This document shows, in pieces, positions 55,640 to 64,000 of a stretch of 64,000 bases of DNA. Every line of letters begins with the position of its first letter. Position 1 is the stretch's first letter. The translations under genes and the position numbers were made by a program. The notes beneath the pieces were generated by a model. It saw nothing but the letters and a program-made list of their open reading frames with translations, was not told where the DNA came from and did no database searches. The stretch covers positions 682,001-746,000 of the forward strand of contig JAGTJM010000007.1 in assembly GCA_020747015.1 (NCBI GenBank), read 5' to 3'. This DNA comes from Pyrenochaeta sp. MPI-SDFR-AT-0127 (Eukaryota; Ascomycota; Dothideomycetes; Pleosporales; Cucurbitariaceae).

Positions 55640-56690
55640 CCGCTCACAGATGAGCAGGCCGCCCGATACTCTGATGGCACCCAGAGCATATTTTTGCCGC
55701 CATGCATGATCCATGTGCTGTCTGAACTAATAAGTGATTGAGTATCTTGCCAATTCTGAGCGTCTGCAAGCACGCGCCGCTGCTGGCGTCCCAGATCTTG
55801 ACGGTCCTGTCCCCCGACGCTGACGCCAGCCGGGTCGAGTCGTGCGAGAAGGCCACAGAGTTGGCAAAGCCGCTATGGCCCTCGAGCGTCTGCAGGCAAG
55901 CACTCCGGCTGTCCCCCATAGCCTGCTTGATACTGATCCATTTTGGTTCTTCGTGCTGGAACAGCTTTTTAATTAAGCTTCCTGTCGGACCGAATAACAG
56001 CGCAGATACATATGCTTGAAGAGGGTTATTTTCAATTGCCCCTTTGTGATACATATTGAACCGACGCGCATCTTCAATAGACTCAGTAGTTGTAGTTGTA
56101 TCTCCTCTTTTCTAGCTTATATTAGTATGTGTAAAACCCAACTACCGTTTTGTGTATAAGGCATATCTTGACCAGCGACCATAGGTTCGCCATCGAGACT
56201 ACACCCCTTGGCATGCTCTTACACAGACTAAGCCCTTCTAGCCAGTAGAGGTACTTCTCCCTTAGGAACACATCAACAACGCCTCCGTCCTGCAGACCAT
56301 CGACGTAGGTCCCTGAAGACTCGACACTCGAGTCGCATAGATGGTCGACCCAGTAGATGCAGGAGTAGCGCAATGTTGTCAGCGGGTCGGGATCTGGCTA
56401 TTTCAGTTCATCAATAGAGTATCCTGGTTCTTCTAAACCGTACATATCTCGATGCAAGGTTGCAGCCAGGGCATGAAGCGAACGAACGAAGAGGTTGTGG
56501 TGAACATTCTCTCTTCCAGATGGGAAGACTTCTAAAGCAGCCTTGTCGAACCGTCTCATCCCACGACGCCGACGCGAGCCGGGCCGAGTCGTGCGAAAAG
56601 GTCACTGAGTAGACGGAATCGCTATGGCCCTTGAGCGTCTGCAGGCACTCCATTGATCCCCTATGGCTGGCTTTATTGAGATCCACCTTG
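55640..56690 (-). pseudogene. NACHT-WD40 NLR-like relic, rearranged
   Basis: Read on the minus strand, the pieces come in an abnormal order. First is a WD40 unit (ECLQTLKGHSDSVYSVTFSH, then LASASWDETV). Then comes the linker that normally lies between NACHT and WD40 domains: FVRSLHALAATLHRDMYGLE, a TAG in ELK*PDPDPL, LRYSCIYWVDHL and VFLREKYLYWLEGLSLCKSM. Next is a Leu-rich IENNPLQAYVSALLFGPTGS block, and then a second WD40 unit (CLQTLEGHSGFANSVAFSHD, SGDRTVKIWDASSGACLQTL). The nucleotide-binding NACHT domain is missing. Full-length relatives (HET-E/D-like) sense non-self through hypervariable WD40 repeats. The nearby HET gene belongs to the same response class. Confidence 0.75.
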
Positions 56691-56719
56691 GCTCTTCTTC
56701 CTTAAAATAACTTCTTATA

Positions 56720-58169
56720 ACGTGTCACGCGGGCGCCAAAAAAGGCCGCACCGCAAATGCCTTGGCGTCCCCCAACACACACAAATTACTATGGAGAGGA
56801 GGTCAATTGCGCATTTTTTAAGTAGATTTCAACAAACTAGGATGCTCGCAAGGTGAGGCTATAGATTTGGCTATATGTCTCGTTTTTTTGGTGTTGCAGC
56901 TATCAAAATCGCGCTCTCGCGCGAGGTCACCAACCAGTCATTTGACCATCCATTGCAATGCAATCTCTCAGCCTATTTGGCATAGAATTAACACGCTCAT
57001 TAATGAAGCCTTGTCCTATCTTCTCCCAGCCCTCAAAAGCAAGCTCACGTGTATCTCCCTCATCCCAATGTGGAAATTTCTTAACGTACTGCTTAGGTGG
57101 TTGCCAGCAATTTTCTATAGGAGCCAGGTCAGGGCTGGAGTGACAGTTAAAGTAACTCTCGAGCCTATGGAGATCTTTCCACTGCCGTACTATGTTGTTT
57201 TTGCCTGGGCCATGGCCTGAGTCGCCATCCTCCTTAAGTACAAAGTTGTCTCCTCGCTCAAGCCAGGGCTTAACCACAGGCTCAAGTATCTGATCAATAT
57301 AGGCGCGTTGCGTCATCTTGCCATTGGTGTTGCTTGGGATCTCGTAGAAGGTGAGAGCTAACTTGAAGTTATAGCCAATAGCCGCCCAGGCATGCACTTT
57401 CTTGAGGTTGCGCTCACGGTTATCTCCTCCGCTCATCTCGTTGCTGGATACAATCACTACAGTAGCGTTCTCCTGGCTTGCAGATGATATAGATGCTGCC
57501 TTAAGGGCCAAGAGCCCAGTATACCTCATCAGAGAACCTGACACGATGCCAGTCTACAGCGTCAGGGTAGCGGTGTAGCATGACAGAGGCCCAGGATTTT
57601 CTAGCAGCAGCTGTACTATCATTAACCCATCTCTTCTAGCATGCAATACACTTAGAGTAGCTCATAGTATTGCCCATCGCATGAGAGATTGTACGTGCTA
57701 AGACTCCTTCAACACCAGCCTCAAATCCTAGCTCAAGCCATGACAGCTTTCTTGCTTCAAAACCTACCTCTTTTATGATCCTGTCCATCTCCTTGAGCTG
57801 TCCATTTGAGATAAGTGAGGGCCTACCACGGCGCTCACCTGCCTCGCTTCTGTGGTGTCTTCTGTCAACGCTGCCTGGTGAGATCATTGCCCAACCTTGT
57901 CGTTTAGAGACTCCATTGAATCTGAATACGTCTGCTTTTGAGTGTGGAATGCCACGGGCCTCCATGTACTCAATCGCCCCCCGAACCCGGCTTTTTTGGG
58001 CGTATCATGAGAATCACCATTGTCCCAGTCTGCCATGAAGAGGAGGAGAAAAAAAATATGTAGAGCGTTCGTGGTGTGGCTGCAAAGTTGGTTGACAGAG
58101 CACTTGGGTTTCAATTATGGTGGGGCACGGACGCGCGGTGCGGCCTTTTTTTGCGCCCGCGTGATAGTG
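56720..58169 (-). mobile_element. Tc1-type element with ~35-bp TIRs
   Basis: The ends are inverted (CACGCGGGCGC, AAAAAAGGCCGCACCGC) and flanked by TA at 56718-56719 and 58170-58171. Length is 1.45 kb. One decayed transposase lies on the minus strand. A fragment of the same family is at 10997-11160. Confidence 0.85.
56927..58036 (-). pseudogene. Tc1-type transposase, frameshifted with one TAG
   Basis: An ATG at 58034-58036 starts MADWDNGDSHDTPKK. A slip in the A run at about 57995 moves to AIEYMEARGIPHSKADVFRF, an N-terminal HTH region (VSKRQGWAMI, GRPSLIS). A TAG at 57636-57638 fits a former CAG. The first Asp lies in VRFSDEVYW, after which the frame slips near 57530. The catalytic half then reads NNFVLKEDGDSGHGPG-like residues (EDGDSGH) and SPDLAPIENCWQPPKQYVKK, with the third acid, and ends GQMTGW. 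The two halves together match the length of this Tc1 branch. It is inactive. Confidence 0.8.
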
Positions 58170-58265
58170 TAACCAGTGCCTTGCCAAGCATTGCTACCAT
58201 CACAGCTCTGCTATCCTTATGTAAGCCCAGGACATCTACAGTCACGTGGTTTACTACTGACTAAT

Positions 58266-58482
58266 TGTCAGATATAAGGAGAAGCTCAGAAGTACTACAT
58301 AGGAAAGAGTGATAAAGAGTAGGACCGATAACTATTGCTAATCTACGGAACCTCCGGAAGCAGAGGAGCTATAGAAGAAAGCAGGAGACACAACTCAACA
58401 AGGGATAGAATGATGATCAACACACAATCCATCATCGCAATGATTAATTTCTGCAAAACGCATTTCAGCATTTTATCTAACA
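58266..58482 (+). repeat. 217-bp LTR, plus orientation, no matching flanks
   Basis: It is nearly identical to the LTRs at 51152 and 21248. The flanking pentamers are CTAAT (left) and GGTAT (right), so there is no target duplication. The left pentamer equals the 3'-side pentamer of the inverted LTR at 21248-21464. Confidence 0.85.
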
Positions 58483-58577
58483 GGTATATACTATTATATA
58501 GTATAGTTAATGTAAAGTACTATCAAGGCGGCTACTCTACTAAGCTAGCTACTTTTCCTTAGTATAACTAATACTTT

Positions 58578-58754
58578 TGTCAGATTGTCAAATACAAGGA
58601 AAGAGCGATAAATAGTAGGACCGATAACTAGTGCGATCTACGGAACCTCCGGAAGCAGAGGAGCTATAGAAGAAAGCAGCAGACAGAACACAATGAATCC
58701 AAAATAAAAAAAAAATCCAATTTTTCTGACCAAAACATTCATTAAATTCTGACA
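58578..58754 (+). repeat. solo LTR (177 bp) with ACTTT target duplication
   Basis: It begins TGTCAGATTGTC, ends AAATTCTGACA and is flanked by ACTTT at 58573-58577 and 58755-58759. Its 5' half resembles the 217-bp LTRs and its 3' end resembles the solo LTR at 22660-22835. Confidence 0.88.
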
Positions 58755-58769
58755 ACTTTATACGAAAAG

Positions 58770-59545
58770 TTAGATCTTAATAATAGAATATAATATTAAT
58801 ATAGTAGAAGGTAGAATTAATCCTACCCTTTAGATCTATTATATATATTAATTTAAGAGTATATAATATACTACTAAAGCCTTTAATATATAATACGAAT
58901 AGGCCTCTAATTAGCTTTATAGAATTATATTTTGATCCTAAGTATAGCTAAACTATTAGAAGCTCTCTATAACTAAAGAGTAGATAATTATATAATATAT
59001 CCTTAACCTTAAGTTATAAGGGTTTACCCCCTAGTTATATAAGGTAGTAGATATAGTAGATAAAATCCTAGGTGTATAAGATAGGTAGTATGTAGGTAAG
59101 AACTAGATAGAGTAGTTTATAATATATTTAGATAAGCTGAAAATAGCTTTTAGTTAAGTAAAAGATTTAGGCATTATTAATATATAGTTTAAGCTTATAT
59201 ATAGTATAATTAAGAAGTATAGTATTTAGGATAATAATATCTATAACTTTAATAAGACTAGATTCTAGATAGGTATAATTAGGTTAAGAAAAATAGTTAT
59301 AAATTTAGAACGATATATAAAGCCAAACCTTATTTAGCTAGGTAATTATAAGTAGGTTATAGTAATTAAGAGTATTTATACTACTAGGTATACTATCCCA
59401 CTATTTATGATCTATAAAGGGTGTATCTATCTCTCTATATAGTATAAAGAGACTAATATACTATATAATTAGAAGCTTTAGTTTCTAAGAATAGCTAAAT
59501 AAATAATATACTTAGTCTTATGTAGTTAACGTATTTTAATAAGTA
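58770..59545 (+). pseudogene. AT-rich RIP ghost of a Fot1-like transposase
   Basis: This stretch is visibly very AT-rich, yet a pogo transposase can still be read in it. Around 59225-59270 the frame gives NIYNFNKTRF*IGII, where live relatives have the YNFDETGF-MG block: the catalytic Asp is Asn, Glu is Lys and Gln is a stop. Further along, IKPNLI*LGNYK*VIVIKSI fits the QPGNREWVTVIQGI block, TIPLFMIYKG fits PPFIIFKG, and KETNILYN* fits the next block. Upstream, YILNLKL*GFTP*LYKVVDI and AKDLGIINI-like pieces fit the second HTH region. Nearly every change is C to T or G to A. The AT-rich tract ends abruptly at about 59545. Confidence 0.7.
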
Positions 59546-59984
59546 TATAAAAGCCAGTATTGATATCCGCGCTAGTTGAGTTCGACTCTAAGTGATTTCC
59601 TTCCTCAGGCTTTACAAGGACGATGAACAACGAACTACGAATAACGTGATTGACGACGACATATTTGCATTCACGGCGTTTTGGGAATATAGTATATGAT
59701 ACCCCCTCTTGCCATTAACATTAACTTCGTTATTTCGTAAACTTGATTCCATAGAAAATACTATTCCTCAGACATCGAAAAGGAAATACAGGGGATAAAC
59801 ACCAGAAGCTCCAACGCTATAACGCTTCATCCTCCCAGAATAAGCAAAACAGAAAGTCATTCATTCTTTCCCTAGATTTATTGTCGGATTATGTGGTCTT
59901 TTACTCACTTCGTTGTTGCAATCTCATATCCCTTTTCATCCTCTGCAATTTTTGGCTTTCCTTTAACTGGCCTCGCTCTCGCTC
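59546..59984. other. region 3' of the polyketide synthase relic
   Basis: No gene is seen. Base composition returns to normal at about 59550. This is downstream of the minus-strand PKS stop at 59985. Confidence 0.5.
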
Positions 59985-62900
59985 TCACTCGCTCTTGCCA
60001 CCAACCAGTTCAGCAATTCTCTCGACCAAACTTTCAATACTCGTCGCCTGCAAGATGTCAAATACACTGACTGTCACCTTGGTCTCGCGCTGGATCCAGT
60101 ACGGCAACCAGCGAGTCGGTTCCATACGCGCTCATCGAGCGAATAGCATCCAGGATCCGTCATTAAGCTACGAGAAAGCTTATTGATGAGGGCAGTCTGG
60201 ATATCATATTTCGCCTGCCCCGTCGTTTGTAGACTGCACTGTAGTTTCGGTCTTGAGATGCGGGCGAAGTAGTCGAGATGACTTGATACTGGATCCCTTG
60301 CGAAGAACGGCATATTGCCATCCTTCTCCATCGTTGCGATGTCGAGATAAGAGTCCAGTCCCGTGACTAAATGGCCGGTCACTGGCTGTCGGATTCCCAT
60401 TTCAATAAGTGCTAGCATCTCTGCTTCGTTAATGTGTTTGAACTCTTGCACTTTGACATTTTTTCCGCTCTCCTTCTCTACCACATATCCCACGTCGCCG
60501 ACAATACCTAGATCAATTGCCATGGCCGGCAAGCCTAGGTTATTGCGATACTTGGCTAGTACGACTTGATAGGCATATCCCGCGGTATATTCTGATTGTC
60601 CTGCATTGCCGATGAAGGAGTGGAGAGAGGGGAGGAGGATGAAGAAATCCAAGGTTTGGGAGAGTGTGGCTTCGTGGAGGTTCTTTGACCGTGGACTTTG
60701 GGGAAGATGGTCGATGTCCACTGTTCATGCGTCATGCTACTGAACAGCGAGTCGTTGAGTGTCATGGCGCCCTGTATGACGCCCCGGATAGGTGGGAAGG
60801 TCTTCAAGGCGTCTGAGAGAGTGGATGAGAGGGCGAATGAATTGGAGATGTCGCACTGGAGAACTGCGGTGCGAATGCCGGAGTCTTCGAAGGAGATGAA
60901 AGATGATGCTTCAGCGGAAGAAGCACGAGAGCGGGAGACGAAGATTCGGTTTATGGCACCGTGGGTGGTTAGCCAGCGAGATATGCTGCGCCCTAGACCA
61001 CCGAGACCGCCGGCGAGGAGGTAGGATACGTCTGAGTTAAAGAGGATGCTCTCGGGCGGTTTCTGTGCAACCTAAAAACTTGTCAGCCTTCCATTTCCAA
61101 GGAAATGGTAATATGGGGTGCTTACTAAGACCTGATCACCTGTGGTCGGGACCATGATCGCTCTGTTCGTATACTTCTCATTCTGCACCATTTCGATTGC
61201 CTCAGTCAACTTTGACCATGACCTCAAGTCGATCGGCGAAACTGCTTGCAACTTCTTGTTCATAACGAACTTCATCGCCTCCTGGAAGATTCTGCCGGCA
61301 AGTTTGACATTCTGTTGACGCAGGTATGCCATGTTGACGGACGTGAATGACACACTCTTGTCGAATGGAGCCATTTCCAGCCGCGCATTGGTCTGTGAGT
61401 TGTCCTTTGCAAGATCAATAAATTTGCGGAAGGGTGCGACGCAGCTGAATATAGCCTGAAGTGCTTCGCCTGAAAGCGTATTCAAAGCAACATCCACACC
61501 ACGGCCCTTGGTTGCTCGCCGGACTGGAACAACAAACTTCAGATCTTGACTGGAGAAGATTCGGCTTGGATCAATACCGTATGACTCTGTGAGGTGAGTC
61601 TTCCCCTCGGCCGAATTGACAGTCACGAAGATAACTGCTCCAAGCATCGAGGCGATCAGAAGGGCAGCTTGACCGACAGAAGCTGCACCTTCGTGAACGA
61701 GGACTGTATCATCAGCCTCTATGCACGCTGTGTGTACCAAGGCATGAAAGGCAGTAGGATAAGCTACTGGAATGCTCGCGGCGGCCTCAAAGCTCGCATC
61801 ATCGGGAATTCTGTGCACAAAAGTTGCTGGAGTACGGACATGCGTGGCGAAAGTGCCGGTGCGCTAGGCAGTGACCCGATCACCAACCGAGGGACCTGAA
61901 ACGGTATAACCAATCTTTGTAACAACACCCGCGCACTCTTGGCCTAAGTTTTGATACGAAAGTTCACCACTAAGTATTTGGATGTCCTTTGAGTCGAGAC
62001 TGGCAGCTTGAACTTCGACCTCAACTTCTTGAGGCAACGGCCGCTTCGCTATCGAATCGTCTTCGAAGACAAAAGGCCCCTTCAGGCCTGAGTCGGAGAC
62101 TTTGAGCTTCAGCCGGCGATCTCTTTGTACAATATCCTCCAGCTGTGGTGGCAGCGATAACGGATCGGTGCGTCTAGCAACGAACTTATTCGACCTCTCA
62201 TCCTCAATTGTGCGCTTGATATGAAGCACGCCCCCTCTCCCAATGAATTCGCCGTCATCGGACACAGAGTAAGATCCTGGGCTCAATTGCTTTTCGTATA
62301 TGCGGTACAAAAGGTCAGCGACGCCCTTGGCAGGTAACTTCTTCTCCGCATCTAGATCGACAGTGATACAAGTGGATACTTCATGCTCTGCTCTCAAGGT
62401 ACGAGCAAGCCCCTGGAAAATTGCAAGCTCAGGGCGCTCGGGGTTGGAAGACGCTGCTCCACGAGTCACCCAAATTAGGCCCGCGTATATGTCAGCGAAG
62501 TGTTGGAGGGTCTTAAATTGATCAGTCGAAGGGCTGGCGAAGAGTGGTTCATCAAGCTCAACAAAGCTGACGCAGATTGTGCCGGTTATATCTTGCTGTT
62601 TCAGTCTAGATAGCGACGCAAGCTGTACTTGAAGGCCTGCCTTTTCCATCCTGACCTTAAGCGCCACCGGCATGTCTAACCCGTTCACCTTGATCGGAAA
62701 GTCGGAGCACATGATGGTAATAAGAGGGTTCTCTGGCGGCTTGGGCAAGCCATTGCAGAGAGTTGACTTGGTTTCGACGGCCGTGGCTATCATAAGCCTT
62801 GTACCCTCCTCCAGCGGGTCCAGTACATCCGGGCTACTTGCTTGAAGACTACCGAAACCAGTAGAGCGCAGCACATCTTCCCACTGAGTCTCAGTGAGCA

Positions 62901-64000
62901 GCGGGCCATCAGTCCGCTACGCTTCCGATGCGTTCCACCAGCCTGGTAGTGTGCCAAAGATGACTGAGGCTGCAAGAAGGCGATTGGTCATTCAAAAAGG
63001 ATGAGTTTGCCTCCTGGCCTTCAAAGCTTCCGTGCATGTGCCATCGTGCGATGCATGTCGGATGTGGCGTGGAGTACGTTGGCTGCAACGATAACATCGT
63101 AGGACGCAGGCTTGAAGTCCTGTGTTTCAGGATCTTGCTCGACATCGAGCTTCTTAAAGTTCATGAACTGCGAGAAGTCCTCAAACTTCTGTGCGGCGCA
63201 TTGGAAGAAGTAGGATGAAATGTCGGTGTATGTGTACGGCTTTAGTCGCGGGTAGGTGTGGACATCTTCACAGCCCTTCAGCCCTTGAAGCATCGGAACC
63301 GTCGCACCACCCATACCAGCGCCGATCTCGAGATAGTCTAGGTTGGGATACTTATGGGAAAGCATGGTGACGTATCGGGATATCTGCGCATATGTATTGG
63401 GCATTCCGACGGCAGTGGTGTAGTAGTCTTCTAGCAGATTCTCCTGCATCACCAACGCGAGAGGTTCGACCTCTTGTCTGAATACTGAATGTAGGGCCTC
63501 CCCTACTCGTACTAGAAGCTAACCATCATACGCCGTCTGATGACGTCGATAGTACTCCACAAGGGTCTGAAGTTTAGTGGCAGTCTCGGGGTTGTGAAGC
63601 TGGTGCCACTCATCTGTTTGCTGTGGATGTGTCTTCGCTAACACAGTGTCTCGCAGCTCGCACAGGTTCCGATAGAACTTTTGATTGTGAGGAAGCATGG
63701 TAGATACTTCATGGTCGTCGACTTCGCAAAGGGCTTGATCAATCAAGTAGTACGACAGCAACTCCAGTTGCCTAACAGTCTTCGGTTGATCATCTGGTCG
63801 CGTGCCGCTTGTAGCTCCCGGTCCAGGTCTTGGCAGTCAATGAGTCCCACATCAGGCTCCCAGATCGGCTTGTAGTAGTGCTTTGCCAATGGCTGCACCT
63901 CGATAGGCTCATTGGCACCATTGAAAGCAACAAACTTGAACCCATCCGTGATCCATGTCGCTGGGTGCTGACTACAACGTTCAGTTGGCCGCCGATTTGG
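59985..64000 (-). pseudogene. highly reducing polyketide synthase, C-terminal half, decayed and cut by window edge
   Basis: Reading leftward from 64000, a linker (about 63950-63780) leads to a C-methyltransferase domain (DYLEIGAGMGGATVPMLQGL, then SYDVIVAANVLHAT). The enoyl reductase follows (QNLGQECAGVVTKIG, VHEGAASVGQAALLIAS). A 54-base intron (GTAAGC to TTTTTAG at about 61125-61073) leads to the ketoreductase (LLAGGLGGLGRSISRWL; active-site region GQSEYTAG) and an acyl-carrier domain with the Ser site AYGTDSLVAV near 60120. Damage includes TAG at 63519-63521, TGA near 63021, a TAG near 62917, TAG at 61864-61866 and frameshifts near 63770, 62990, 60690 and 60100. KS, AT and DH would lie beyond the window. 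The intact family makes reduced, methylated polyketides; this copy cannot. Confidence 0.85.

Overview
The window is nuclear DNA of a filamentous ascomycete (Pezizomycotina; a dothideomycete-like fungus is my best guess, but no species is assigned). The signs are short GT-AG introns of 44-80 bases, HET-domain, NACHT-WD40, PTH11-like and highly reducing polyketide synthase genes, Fot1/pogo, hAT, MULE and Tc1-type transposons, and many CAG/CAA-to-TAG/TAA and TGG-to-TGA/TAG nonsense changes of the kind left by repeat-induced point mutation (RIP). It is an accessory, transposon-dominated region: I see no stretch of ordinary housekeeping genes.

Layout. 0.9-11.2 kb is stacked transposon debris: a pogo 5' piece fused in frame to a hAT transposase, a nonsense-riddled FAR1-type MULE, a second MULE with perfect 185-bp terminal inverted repeats (TIRs), and hAT and Tc1 relics. 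11.8-20 kb holds host fragments: a single-pass membrane protein exon, a PIF1/Helitron-like helicase piece, a pogo tail, a mitotic-cyclin-like relic, and an apparently intact secreted DUF3455 gene. 20-26 kb has a TA-flanked MITE, an LTR, a frameshifted hAT, a solo LTR, a gag-like fragment and a second membrane protein exon ending at a poly-C tract. 26.4-28.3 kb is the only complete, intact autonomous-looking transposon, Fot1-like. 28.4-39.6 kb has an intact six-exon Ras-type GTPase gene (RSR1/Krev-1 type, with a 10-nt microexon), a RIP-killed PTH11-like receptor, a RIP-killed Tc1 element and a second, nearly intact PTH11-like gene. 39.6-51.8 kb is a nested transposon cluster: pogo pieces, a second MULE copy, a two-gene DD34E transposon, another pogo, a MITE and a solo LTR. 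53.5-56.7 kb holds a HET-domain gene and a scrambled NACHT-WD40 relic, both of non-self-recognition families. 56.7-59.5 kb has a Tc1-type element, LTRs and an AT-rich RIP ghost of a pogo transposase. 60.0-64.0 kb is the C-terminal half of a decayed highly reducing polyketide synthase (MT-ER-KR-ACP) running off the right edge.

How the parts relate. The transposons date each other by nesting: a solo LTR sits inside a MITE, which sits inside a pogo TIR; a MULE sits inside a pogo; a pogo sits inside another pogo family. Two MULE copies share the same nonsense codons, so both descend from an already dead parent and were probably moved in trans. The best candidate for something not well described is the two-gene transposon at 46.18-49.27 kb. 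It has an intact DD34E transposase and, facing it, a long companion gene with a putative zinc-binding motif and an acidic tail.
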